A stretch of 62,872 nucleotides of DNA from Ferruginibacter sp. (GCA_019638575.1 JAHBTN010000021.1:1-62872); one strand, 5' to 3'; shown: positions 17,890-26,391, counted from the stretch's first letter. Notes: generated by a model from the letters alone, not told the origin. Translations and numbers: made by a program.

Positions 17890-18837
17890 TTGCAAACAGT
17901 TAAAATAAACTTCGGCTACTTTTGGCCCGATTTTAATAATGAGGATAATTATTTTACTCGAGTACTTTCTTTAAAGTATAACGTAGAAATATCCGATAAC
18001 CCGGATTTCTACTTTTTTACGCATCCCTACAACGGCAAAAGAGATTACCTTAAGTACAAGTGCCACCGGGTTTTCCTGGGTTGGGAAAATGTAAGGGCCA
18101 ACTGGGATATTTGTGATTATGTATTGGATTCGGATTTTTACGAAAACAATCCACGGCACAAACGCTGGCCAATTTGGGCTTCATGGAACCCGATAAGATT
18201 AACAGCACCCAAAGAGCTGAAGCATTTTACCGGCAAAAAAAAGTTTTGCTGTATGGTGGTGTCAAACGGTAAGGCCAAAGAGCGTATTGAATTCTTCCAT
18301 CAGTTGAGTAAATACAAGCAGGTAGATTCCGGGGGCCGGTTTTTAAACAATATTGGTGGGCCGGTTGCAGATAAAATGAAATTCATCAGCGATTATAAGT
18401 TTGTGATTTCTTTCGAAAATTCTGCTTCGCCGGGATACACTACTGAAAAGCTGATTGAGCCCATGCTGGTAAACAGCATCCCCATATATTGGGGCAATAC
18501 AGCAGTGAGGAAAGATTTTAATACGGATAGCTTTATAAATATTGAAAACAGCCAATCCTTTGATGCTGCCATTGAAAAAATAATTGAACTGGATAGTAAT
18601 GAGGAAAAATACCTGGCCATGGCCGCACAACCCTGGTTGAATAATAACCAATTGCCCCGGGAATTTACACAGGAAAGCCTGGCAGCATTTTTTGATTTTG
18701 TAGTTGCAGACAGTAAAACCAAAAAGCCGGTTGCACTAAATTCATATAAAAATTTTAAGCACAAGACATCCATTTTTTTATACAGGCTAAGAGATTCATT
18801 CTATCACCGCTTGGGAATTAATAAAGGATTTAGATAA
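17890..18837 (+). CDS. Fucosyltransferase-like glycosyltransferase, family GT10
   Basis: A GT-B enzyme of the alpha-1,3/1,4-fucosyltransferase family, which uses GDP-fucose in characterised members. The C-terminal donor-site motif is very clear: KFVISFENSASPGYTTEK followed by NSIPIYWG. The N-terminal part begins VKINFGYFWPDF, as in bacterial GT10 proteins. The frame is open back to GTG at 17842, but those 16 codons are REP sequence, so I prefer TTG at 17890 (315 aa). No GDP-fucose synthesis genes lie in the window. Confidence 0.87.
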   Translation: MQTVKINFGYFWPDFNNEDNYFTRVLSLKYNVEISDNPDFYFFTHPYNGKRDYLKYKCHRVFLGWENVRANWDICDYVLDSDFYENNPRHKRWPIWASWNPIRLTAPKELKHFTGKKKFCCMVVSNGKAKERIEFFHQLSKYKQVDSGGRFLNNIGGPVADKMKFISDYKFVISFENSASPGYTTEKLIEPMLVNSIPIYWGNTAVRKDFNTDSFINIENSQSFDAAIEKIIELDSNEEKYLAMAAQPWLNNNQLPREFTQESLAAFFDFVVADSKTKKPVALNSYKNFKHKTSIFLYRLRDSFYHRLGINKGFR

Positions 18838-18846
18838 ATTAATACT

Positions 18847-19455
18847 ATGAGTACAATTTTCGAAAAAATAAAATTCAGGCTACAAAACTTTTTTGCAAAA
18901 AAAGAAGTGGTGCCTTCTATTACCGAAAAAAGAGAAGTGATAGAATCATATAGAGTCCTTTACCAGTCAAAAATTTTTATTGAAACCGGAACCTTCCTGG
19001 GCGATACAGTTGAATATTTTAAAAACAAGTTTCACTCAATAATATCTATTGAGCTAAGTGAAGATTTGGCCAACAAAGCAAAAAAGCGGTTTGAAAACGA
19101 TAAGCAGGTTCAAATAATACAGGGTGATAGCAGCAAAATTTTACCAACATTGGTAAATCATATAAAAGAGCCGATATTGTTTTGGCTTGATGGCCATTAT
19201 TCATCAGAGTTTTTTGTAAAGGATGAATTTATAAGAACTGCCAAAGGCGATAGCAATACACCGATAGTTAAAGAGTTGGAAATAATTTTAGCCGCTTGTG
19301 CGTTTCCTGTCATTTTAATAGATGATGCCCGACTTTTTAACGGCACCAATGATTACCCATCCATCAATGCTATCAAGAACCAGGTAAATGAAACCGGAAA
19401 ATCTTTTACAATTCAGGTAAGCAACGATATCATACAAATACTTCCCCAAAAATGA
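18847..19455 (+). CDS. Class I SAM-dependent methyltransferase-like protein
   Basis: A Rossmann-fold methyltransferase candidate. IETGTFLGDTVEYF resembles SAM-binding motif I, followed by ISIELSEDLANKAKKRF (acidic ribose-binding residue) and VQIIQGDSS; FWLDGHYSS provides the post-motif aspartate. The target is unknown, but the place between GT10 and FkbM genes suggests sugar methylation. It overlaps the next gene by 4 nt. At 202 aa it is a single domain. Confidence 0.7.
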   Translation: MSTIFEKIKFRLQNFFAKKEVVPSITEKREVIESYRVLYQSKIFIETGTFLGDTVEYFKNKFHSIISIELSEDLANKAKKRFENDKQVQIIQGDSSKILPTLVNHIKEPILFWLDGHYSSEFFVKDEFIRTAKGDSNTPIVKELEIILAACAFPVILIDDARLFNGTNDYPSINAIKNQVNETGKSFTIQVSNDIIQILPQK

Positions 19456-20162
19456 TAAAGAGAATTTTTAGGTCAGCAAATTATCATACAAGAAAAATAC
19501 TGTTCGAAAAATTTGCCCTGCCTAAAACGGTAAATGAAAAAATATCGAAGGTTATTTTAAAAAAGTACCTGCCAGCAAACCCTGTAATTATAGACTGTGG
19601 CGCTCATGATGGTTCTGATACAGTAGAATTGATACGCCTGTTTAAAACTGCAAGCATCCATTCATTTGAACCGGTTGATGCGCTTTTTGAAAAACTGAAG
19701 GCTCATACCGTCCGTTTCCAGAATATTCATACCTATAAATTAGCGCTGAGTAATACCAATGGTTGGAGTGATTTTCATATAAGTGAAGGAGAGTCTGATG
19801 GTTCCAGTTCACTGTTGCCTCCATTAGAGCACTTAAAAGATCATCCTGCAACAAAATTCAACACTATCATTAAAGTAAAAACAATCACACTGGATGATTG
19901 GGCGAAAGAACAAAATATATCAAATGTAGATTTACTTTGGCTGGATATGCAGGGCTTTGAATTAAATATGCTTAAAGCAAGTAGTCATATTTTAAAAACT
20001 GTCAAAGTCATTCACACCGAAGTAAGTACCCGGGAAACCTATAAGGGAGTGCCACAATATGCAACATATAGGAAATTTTTGGAGCAGCAGGGCTTTAAAG
20101 TAGTGATAGAAGCTTTACCCAAAGGGTGGGATATGGGCAATGTATTGTTTGTAAGGAAATAA
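19452..20162 (+). CDS. FkbM family methyltransferase (copy 1)
   Basis: A SAM-dependent O-methyltransferase of the FkbM family. Motif I is IIDCGAHDGSDT (about 47-57), followed by SFEPVDALFEKL and the family signature LLWLDMQGFELNMLKAS. Typical length (236 aa). Such enzymes in polysaccharide loci likely methylate sugar hydroxyls. It ends 10 nt before REP cluster 4 and the RAYT gene. Confidence 0.88.
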   Translation: MIKRIFRSANYHTRKILFEKFALPKTVNEKISKVILKKYLPANPVIIDCGAHDGSDTVELIRLFKTASIHSFEPVDALFEKLKAHTVRFQNIHTYKLALSNTNGWSDFHISEGESDGSSSLLPPLEHLKDHPATKFNTIIKVKTITLDDWAKEQNISNVDLLWLDMQGFELNMLKASSHILKTVKVIHTEVSTRETYKGVPQYATYRKFLEQQGFKVVIEALPKGWDMGNVLFVRK

Positions 20163-20171
20163 AATGAACCA

Positions 20172-20297
20172 TTCGCCCTGTTTCGTGGCTCACGAAACAG
20201 CATAAAATATTTTTTCATTTCGTGAGCCACGAAACGAGGCGAAAATTGAACTCTTGCTCTGTTTCGTGACTCACGAAACGAGGCGAAAATTGAACTA
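20172..20297. repeat. REP/BIME-like cluster 4, upstream of the RAYT gene
   Basis: A full inverted pair: forward unit 20178-20200 (perfect 10-bp arms), reverse unit 20216-20236 (one mismatch), bounded by TTCGCC (20172-20177) and GGCGAA (20238-20243). A hybrid third copy at 20259-20280 has the left end of a forward unit and the right end of a reverse unit. The 25-nt stretch at 20228-20252 recurs exactly at 20272-20296, showing a 44-bp local duplication. Confidence 0.92.
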
Positions 20298-20301
20298 ACA
20301 A

Positions 20302-20850
20302 TTGCAATCATTACGAAAATCATATAGCGAAACCGGGAAAATTTATTTTTTTACAACCACTATTCTTCAATGGAAAACATTGCTACAGGATGATATAAAT
20401 AAAAAGCTTATAACGGATTACTTAAAAGAACTGGTGGATAGAGAATTGATAAAACTATATGCCTTTGTTATCATGCCAAATCATATCCACCTGATATGGC
20501 AACTACTTAAAAAAAACGGTAAAGAAACACCTCAGGGAAGTTTTTTGAAATACACAGCCCATGAGTTATTAAAGAGGTTAAAGCAACAGGGTTTGTCAGG
20601 AGAGTACGAAGTGGTTGCAACAAATAAACGACATGAAATATGGCAAAAAGACCCGTTAAGTATTGAAGTATATAGTAGGGAAGTTGCCAGGCAAAAATTA
20701 GAATATATCCATTTTAATCCGGTGAGCAGGAAGTGGAAATTGTCGAATGATGATCTGGATTATTATTACTCATCAGCCAGATTTTATGAAAATGGAATTG
20801 ATGAGTTTAAAATGCTGAGTAATTTATATGTGGAGTTTGATGGAGAATAA
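20302..20850 (+). CDS. REP-associated tyrosine transposase (RAYT, Y1/HUH family)
   Basis: A single-strand DNA transposase-like nuclease that in studied cases binds and cuts REP hairpins. The HUH motif is PNHIHLIW (His61, His63) and a catalytic tyrosine candidate lies in EYIHFNPV (Tyr135; which tyrosine acts is uncertain). YYYSSARFY near the end resembles the usual RAYT Y-SS ending. At 182 aa it is intact, with no frameshift. The start is TTG at 20302, right after REP cluster 4; no ATG fits. It has the same orientation as the polysaccharide genes, so it may be co-transcribed. Confidence 0.9.
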   Translation: MQSLRKSYSETGKIYFFTTTILQWKTLLQDDINKKLITDYLKELVDRELIKLYAFVIMPNHIHLIWQLLKKNGKETPQGSFLKYTAHELLKRLKQQGLSGEYEVVATNKRHEIWQKDPLSIEVYSREVARQKLEYIHFNPVSRKWKLSNDDLDYYYSSARFYENGIDEFKMLSNLYVEFDGE

Positions 20851-20860
20851 AACATCGAAC

Positions 20861-21070
20861 TTCACCCTGTTTCGTGACTCACGAAACAGTATAGAACATT
20901 TTCTCATTTCGTGAGCCACGAAATGAGGCAATGAAAATCATCTTTCGTTACGTAGGGCAACGAGACGTAGGAGCTACTCCATCGCCCTGTTTCGTGACTC
21001 ACGAAACAGCATAAAGCATTCTCTCGTTTCGTGAGTCACAAAACGAGGCGATGAGCCACGAAACGAGGCG
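20861..21070. repeat. REP/BIME-like cluster 5, downstream of the RAYT gene
   Basis: Two inverted pairs. Pair one: forward 20867-20889 (perfect) and reverse 20905-20925 (CATTTCGTG / CACGAAATG, perfect with both arms changed). Pair two: forward 20987-21009 (perfect) and reverse 21025-21045 (one mismatch), bounded by TCGCC (20982-20986) and GGCGA (21047-21051). A diverged copy lies at about 20945-20966 and a half copy (GAGCCACGAAACGAGGCGA) from about 21053 to 21071. The spacers within pairs are similar (ATA-ACATT words). Confidence 0.92.
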
Positions 21071-21081
21071 AGCAAAATAAA

Positions 21082-21951
21082 ATGAACCAACCGCTTGTTT
21101 CCATATTAATGACGGCCTATAACCGGCAACAGTTCATTGCAGAAGCCATTGAATCTGTGCTGGCATCTACTTACACCAACTGGGAGTTGATAATTGTGGA
21201 CGATGGCAGCAGCGACAATACCGTAGCCATTGCCCAAAGCTATGCCGCCAAAGATGAACGAATACGGCTGTATGTAAATGAAAAAAATTTAGGCGACTAT
21301 CCCAATCGCAATAAAGCGGTTTCTTATGCCACCGGTGAGTATATCCATTTTTGCGATTCGGATGATAAATTGTTCGCAGATAGTATCCATAAAATATTAT
21401 CCATTGTGGATGGAGATCCTCAGTTTAATTTTGCCATGTACTGGCCACACTCTAATGATACGTTTACGCTGGCCGGTAGCAAAGCTTTGCATAAACATTT
21501 TTTTGAGCAACAGTTTTTATACATGGGGCCGGGTGGTACCTTTATCCGGCGCAGCTTTATCAATGCCATTGGCGGCTATCCTACAAAATATGGCCCGGCC
21601 AATGATATGTACTTTAATTTAAAAGCAGCCTGCCATTCGCCGGTAACGCTTATCCCTTTTGAACTGAATTTTTACAGGCGGCACGATGGGCAGGAAATCA
21701 ATAACCGTTTTAATTATATGTACAATAATTACCGGTATATGAGAGATGCAATAAACGAACTGCCGCTTCCATTTACTGCTAACCAACTGGAATGGCTGCA
21801 CAAAAAAAACAAACGGCGTTTTGCTGTTCATCTTTTTAATTTCCTGCGGCGTACCCGTAACATCAAAAAAACAAGAGAAGCTTGTACCCATGCCAACTTT
21901 GGTATCGGCGATTTTGTGCAGGGTGTTTTGTACTTTAAAAAAAAGCCATAG
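21082..21951 (+). CDS. Glycosyltransferase family 2
   Basis: A GT-A enzyme: LVSILMTAYNRQQFIAEAIESVL, VDDGSSDNT, NLGDYPNRNKAV and FCDSDDKL are the standard donor-site motifs. The MGPGGTFIRRSF region and a basic C-terminal helix follow. It is the first gene after REP cluster 5 and starts a run of tightly packed genes (gaps of 0-6 nt) up to 24854. Specificity is unknown. Confidence 0.87.
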   Translation: MNQPLVSILMTAYNRQQFIAEAIESVLASTYTNWELIIVDDGSSDNTVAIAQSYAAKDERIRLYVNEKNLGDYPNRNKAVSYATGEYIHFCDSDDKLFADSIHKILSIVDGDPQFNFAMYWPHSNDTFTLAGSKALHKHFFEQQFLYMGPGGTFIRRSFINAIGGYPTKYGPANDMYFNLKAACHSPVTLIPFELNFYRRHDGQEINNRFNYMYNNYRYMRDAINELPLPFTANQLEWLHKKNKRRFAVHLFNFLRRTRNIKKTREACTHANFGIGDFVQGVLYFKKKP

Positions 21952-21957
21952 CAACAC

Positions 21958-22683
21958 ATGAATATTGTAAAAAAGATCATCCGCCAGGCCACCGGTTACT
22001 GGGTGCACAAATTAAAAACGCTGCCCATTGGCACCGACCTGTTTTATGATATTACCAAACGCTTGCAATACGGCAACCTGCACACGGTATTTGACATTGG
22101 CGCCAATGAGGGCCAAACCGTTAAATGGATAAAGCACCACCAGCCCCTTGCACACATTTATTCATTTGAGCCGGTGGCAGACACTTTTGAAAAATTAAAA
22201 CAGCAGGTGAGCAATTACCGGCATTGCCGGGTGGAGCAATTGGCAATGGGCGAAGCTCCGGGCGAAAAGAAAATAAAATTATTTTCCGATTACTCGGTAC
22301 TCAATTCACTGAACGAAAAGGCAATGAACAATGATGCCGATGCCAAGGAAGAAATTATTGTTATAGATACATTGGACAATTATTGCAAAAAAAACAAGAT
22401 AAACAAGATAGACCTGCTAAAAATAGATACCGAGGGTTATGAGCTAAATGTATTACAGGGTGCCGAACAAATGCTGGCCCAAAAACACATCAGTTTTATT
22501 TATTGCGAAGTGGGTTTTAATACAACCAATGGACGCAATACCAGTTTTGAGGCGCTGAGCAATTTCCTGGAAAAAAGAGATTGTTTTTTTTATGCCTTAT
22601 ATCAAATAGACAGCCACGACTGGAAGGCAGGTAATCATTTGGCCAATGCCCTGTTTATTCAAAAAGATGTTTTCCCTTTGTGA
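21958..22683 (+). CDS. FkbM family methyltransferase (copy 2)
   Basis: A SAM-dependent methyltransferase: motif I VFDIGANEGQTV, then YSFEPVADTFEKL, and the FkbM signature LLKIDTEGYELNVLQGAE with YCEVGFN downstream. It is 241 aa and resembles the copy at 19452 in layout but is clearly divergent. Its stop overlaps the next start (TGATG), so the two are coupled. Probable target: a hydroxyl on the polymer. Confidence 0.88.
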   Translation: MNIVKKIIRQATGYWVHKLKTLPIGTDLFYDITKRLQYGNLHTVFDIGANEGQTVKWIKHHQPLAHIYSFEPVADTFEKLKQQVSNYRHCRVEQLAMGEAPGEKKIKLFSDYSVLNSLNEKAMNNDADAKEEIIVIDTLDNYCKKNKINKIDLLKIDTEGYELNVLQGAEQMLAQKHISFIYCEVGFNTTNGRNTSFEALSNFLEKRDCFFYALYQIDSHDWKAGNHLANALFIQKDVFPL

Positions 22684-23648
22684 TGTCTCAAAAAGTTTCC
22701 ATCATAATGCCGGTGTACAATTCGGCAGCCTTTTTGCAAAAATCGGTACAGTCCCTGCTGCAGCAAACCTATCCCAATATTGAAATCATTATTGTGGATG
22801 ATTCATCAACGGATAATAGCTATGCCATAGCACAATCGCTGGTTGCTGAAAAACTAAAGGTTTTACAGCAACCCAATGCCGGTGCAGCCATTGCCCGCAA
22901 TACCGGCCTTGCCGCAGCTACCGGCGATTATATCCAGTTTATGGATGTGGATGATTTTTTATCGCCGGATAAAATTGAAAAGCAGGTGGCAGCACTACAG
23001 CAGCGCCCCGGATGCCTGGCCGTATGCAACTACATTAGTTTTGTACAGGATGAGGAGTTGGATAAACCCATCAAGGTAGAAGAGCAGGGGCATTTTATTT
23101 ACAGCTCCAATAATCCGGCCCATTTTTTAATTGACCTCTTAGGTGCAAAGGGCGAAAGCAATTTTATACAAACCAATTGCTGGCTCATTCCCCGGCCACT
23201 CATTGAAAAAGCCGGTGGCTGGCGGGCTTACCGATGCCCCGATGATGATGGTGAATTTTTTAGCCGCATTATCCTGGCCAGCGAAGGCATTGTGCATGTG
23301 CCCGGCATATTCAACTATTACCGCCGTGATAAACGAGCCAATAAATTGAGTGCCCATCCGGGAAATAAATATCTTCAAAATGTATTGCTGACCATTGACC
23401 TCAAATACGGGTATTTAAAAAACAGGGTAGAGGATGATTTATTGCGAAAAGCATTTGCCAAGCAGTACCTCGACTATGCCATTAACCATTATCCGCAATG
23501 CAAAAAATTATCAGCAATTGCCTATAGAAGATTTAAAACAATGAACAGGAAAGCCGAACTGCCTTTGTTGGGTGGCCGCATGATTGAGGCCATAAAAAAT
23601 ATTTTGGGATGGAAAGCGGCCCGGTTATTAAAATATTATTGTAGATAG
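22683..23648 (+). CDS. Glycosyltransferase family 2
   Basis: A GT-A enzyme with KVSIIMPVYNSAAFLQKSVQSLL, VDDSSTDNS, NAGAAIARNTGLA and FMDVDDFL; a PDDDGEFF segment supplies a probable catalytic acid. ATG at 22683 overlaps the upstream stop; a GTG one codon earlier is less likely. It is 321 aa from this start, followed without a gap by the next glycosyltransferase. Confidence 0.88.
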   Translation: MSQKVSIIMPVYNSAAFLQKSVQSLLQQTYPNIEIIIVDDSSTDNSYAIAQSLVAEKLKVLQQPNAGAAIARNTGLAAATGDYIQFMDVDDFLSPDKIEKQVAALQQRPGCLAVCNYISFVQDEELDKPIKVEEQGHFIYSSNNPAHFLIDLLGAKGESNFIQTNCWLIPRPLIEKAGGWRAYRCPDDDGEFFSRIILASEGIVHVPGIFNYYRRDKRANKLSAHPGNKYLQNVLLTIDLKYGYLKNRVEDDLLRKAFAKQYLDYAINHYPQCKKLSAIAYRRFKTMNRKAELPLLGGRMIEAIKNILGWKAARLLKYYCR

Positions 23649-24854
23649 TTGGCAAAGCAAATTCTTTTTATTACAACCCATAACCTGGCCACCAATCCCC
23701 GGCTGGTAAAAGAAATGGAACTGGCCCTGCAAAATAATTTTGCGGTAAGTGTTATTTGTTTTGAGTTCAACAACTGGAGCAGGCAATTGAATGAGGAATT
23801 GAAAAATAAATTTGGCTCAAAAATAAACTATACCGGTATTCCGGGTAATCGAAAACCCTTGTGGCCCTGGCTGATGAGCAGTTTGCTTTTCATTTTATCG
23901 AAATGGGTTTTAATTTTTCTACCGCAAAGTAAATTTTGGCTTTCGGTACGATGCAATAAAAGAAGCTGGCTTTTAATGCAGGCTTTAAAAAAAATGTCCG
24001 GCAATTATCAACTGCTGCTGGCACATAACGCCGGTAGTTTTTACCCGGCTTTACAATTTGCTACAAAGCATAACATTCCCCTGGGCATTGATTTGGAAGA
24101 TTACCATCCCGGCGAAAGTAAACAGGAAAGGATAAATAATTTTTTTAAACAATTGAACCGGGCAATACTTCCCAAAGCTACATTTATAACGGCGGCCTCA
24201 CCCGATATTTTAGAACACTCAGAAAAAGACTTAGGTGTAGCCTTAAAAAATAAACGGGTGGTATTGAATTATTTTCCATCCACTGAGTTTGAATTATCTG
24301 TAGCGAATAACTCAGCCGGGTTATCCCTGGTTTGGTTTTCACAAAACATTTCTTTTGGGCGGGGCTTAGAGCAATTGATTCCGGTTATAAAAAATAATCC
24401 TTCAATAGCATTGCACTTGTTTGGCCATTGTAATGCCCACTTTAAAAACCAATGGCTCAATGATGCTGAAAATATACATGTACATCACCCTTTACCACAG
24501 GTACAATTGCACAGGCGGTTGAGTCAGTTTGATGTAGGGTTGGCTATTGAACCTGGCAAGGATTTAAACAATGAACTGGCGCTGTCGAATAAAATGCTGG
24601 CCTATTTTCAGTCTGGTACTTTTATTTTGGCGAGCAATACCCCGGCACAAAGCAGGTTTTTAAATTTATTTCCAGAACATGGTTTGGTTAGCGGCCTGCA
24701 AACTCCTGAACTGAAACAGGCAATGGAAACCCTGCTGCAACAAAAAGAAAGCATAAGGGCATTGGCAAAACAAAGATTTGAAAAAGCCCGCTTGCACAAT
24801 TGGGAAATCGAATCACAAAGCCTGCTTGAATTGTGGAAAGGGCACAGCAATTGA
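23649..24854 (+). CDS. GT-B glycosyltransferase (GT4-like)
   Basis: The N-terminal domain begins KQILFITTHNLATNPRLVKEMELAL, typical of Bacteroidota GT4-type enzymes, and the middle has DLEDYHPGE. The C-terminal domain includes VHHPLPQVQLHRRLSQFDVGLAIEPG and LALSNKMLAYFQSG, where the usual EX7E motif is degenerate. It uses a TTG start directly abutting the upstream stop. At 401 aa it is of normal length. The fold is well supported, the specificity is not. Confidence 0.8.
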   Translation: MAKQILFITTHNLATNPRLVKEMELALQNNFAVSVICFEFNNWSRQLNEELKNKFGSKINYTGIPGNRKPLWPWLMSSLLFILSKWVLIFLPQSKFWLSVRCNKRSWLLMQALKKMSGNYQLLLAHNAGSFYPALQFATKHNIPLGIDLEDYHPGESKQERINNFFKQLNRAILPKATFITAASPDILEHSEKDLGVALKNKRVVLNYFPSTEFELSVANNSAGLSLVWFSQNISFGRGLEQLIPVIKNNPSIALHLFGHCNAHFKNQWLNDAENIHVHHPLPQVQLHRRLSQFDVGLAIEPGKDLNNELALSNKMLAYFQSGTFILASNTPAQSRFLNLFPEHGLVSGLQTPELKQAMETLLQQKESIRALAKQRFEKARLHNWEIESQSLLELWKGHSN

Positions 24855-24867
24855 AAAAAACTATCCA

Positions 24868-25058
24868 CTGTTTCGTAGCCCACAAAACAGGAAGAAATCA
24901 CAATGCCTTGTTTCGTGGCTCACGAAACAGGAAGAAATAAAATTAACATTACGCTTCGTGTGCCACGAAACGTGGCAAAAAAACATGCCCGGTTCGTGTC
25001 TCACAAAACTTGAAGAATAATATTTCGTTATGCCTTGTTTCGTGAGGCTCGAAACAAG
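24868..25058. repeat. REP-like palindrome cluster 6
   Basis: Five related but diverged palindromes: 24868-24890, 24908-24930, about 24951-24973, about 24991-25010 and 25034-25058. The last has perfect arms CTTGTTTCG / CGAAACAAG around a 7-nt loop, an end sequence unlike the other clusters. The first two are followed by the same word, CAGGAAGAAAT. The cluster separates two glycosyltransferase genes. Confidence 0.85.
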
Positions 25059-25072
25059 TTGAATCATCCGTT

Positions 25073-26356
25073 TTGAAAAAAATCTTAATCCTCTATCCGC
25101 ATTTTCCACCATCCAACCTGGCCGGTGTGCACAGGCCAAGGCTTTTTGCACAACACCTGCCTGCATTTGGCTGGGAGCCGGTAATCCTTACCGTGCATGA
25201 AAACTATTATGAAGAAGCACCGGATTGGAACCTGGTAAAATTATTGCCCCCCAATTTGAGGATAGAAAAAGTAAATGCATTTGCCATCACAAAACCCCGG
25301 CTTATTGGCGATATTGGGTTAAGAGCATTATGGCAATTGTATAAAAGGGCAAAACAACTGATAAAGACAGAGGGTTTCGATTTTTTATACATACCCATTC
25401 CTTCATTTTATTGTGCTCTTCTGGGGCGTATGCTGCATCGCAAAACAGGAATTAAATATGGCATTGATTATATTGATCCCTGGGTGCATGATTTTCCCGG
25501 CAGCAACAAATTGTTTTCCCGGCATTGGTGGAGCAAGAAGTTGGCGGGTTTGTTGGAACCCATCGCCATTAAAGAAGCATCGCTCATTACCGGTGTGGCC
25601 GAAGGGTATTATACAGCAGTGCTGGAAAGAAATCCGCATCTAAAACAACAAGCGGTTTTTGGCGCCATGCCCTATGGTGGTGAGGAAGCTGATCATCTAG
25701 TATTAAAAACATTGCAGTTAAAGCCTTACCTGTTTACAAAAGAAAGCGGAGTTTTTAAACTGGTATATGCCGGGGCCATGTTGCCCAAAGCCTATACCGT
25801 TTTAGAAGCAGTGTTTCGTAGCCTTGCAGGTATTGAAATAGACAAATCAAAAATTCAGTTTCATTTTATTGGCACCGGCAAAACGCCGGATGACCCCGAA
25901 GGGTATAATATCAAAGCATTGGCCGGGCGCTATGGCTTATGGCAAACCATAGTGTACGAATATCCCCGGCGCATTCCTTACCTGGATGTGCTGGTGCATC
26001 TGCAAGAGGCAGATGGTATCTTTATAATGGGCAGCACCGAGCCGCATTATACACCCAGCAAATCGTACCAGGGCATCCTTAGTGGCAAGCCCATACTGGC
26101 CTTACTGCATGCGCAAAGTACGGCAGTGGAAGTTTTAAAAAATTCCAATGCTGCCCATGTACTCCATTTTAATGGTGAAGCAGATTTAAAATACATTGAA
26201 AATAATTTTCGGGCTGCATTAAATGCATACCTTAACTGGTCGGCTAATTTCAACAGTAGCCAGGTCAACAAGGAAGCATTCCATCCCTATTCTGCAAAAG
26301 CCGTAACCGGCAAGCTGGCGGCATTGCTGGATGCGGTGGTAGATAAAGAAACTTAA
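25073..26356 (+). CDS. GT-B glycosyltransferase (GT4-like)
   Basis: The N-terminus KKILILYPHFPPSNLAGVHRPRLFAQHL matches a common Bacteroidota GT4-like family; YGIDYIDPWVHDFPG is a conserved acceptor-domain motif. The C-terminal Rossmann domain includes FKLVYAGAMLPKAYTVLE and YTPSKSYQGILSGKPILALLH, with Ser-Lys in place of the classical EX7E. The start is TTG at 25073, shortly after REP cluster 6. It is 427 aa. Confidence 0.82.
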   Translation: MKKILILYPHFPPSNLAGVHRPRLFAQHLPAFGWEPVILTVHENYYEEAPDWNLVKLLPPNLRIEKVNAFAITKPRLIGDIGLRALWQLYKRAKQLIKTEGFDFLYIPIPSFYCALLGRMLHRKTGIKYGIDYIDPWVHDFPGSNKLFSRHWWSKKLAGLLEPIAIKEASLITGVAEGYYTAVLERNPHLKQQAVFGAMPYGGEEADHLVLKTLQLKPYLFTKESGVFKLVYAGAMLPKAYTVLEAVFRSLAGIEIDKSKIQFHFIGTGKTPDDPEGYNIKALAGRYGLWQTIVYEYPRRIPYLDVLVHLQEADGIFIMGSTEPHYTPSKSYQGILSGKPILALLHAQSTAVEVLKNSNAAHVLHFNGEADLKYIENNFRAALNAYLNWSANFNSSQVNKEAFHPYSAKAVTGKLAALLDAVVDKET

Positions 26357-26391
26357 ACTAAGGCTTTAAAATTCTCAGTTTTTAATGCATA

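Larger units (their letters stand above)
20172..21051. mobile_element. RAYT gene flanked by REP inverted pairs
   Basis: The tyrosine transposase-like gene at 20302-20850 lies between BIME-like clusters 4 and 5, the arrangement described for REP-associated tyrosine transposases (RAYTs) and their REPtrons. No terminal inverted repeats, target duplication or second ORF of a conventional insertion sequence is visible. This looks like a domesticated or locally acting RAYT/REP unit rather than a classic IS200/IS605 element. Confidence 0.8.

Noticed and set aside
14518-25058. CRISPR-like array from repeated palindromes
   Set aside because: Copies are scattered between genes, in both orientations, with irregular spacing and no uniform spacers; no cas genes are present. 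The RAYT gene explains them better.
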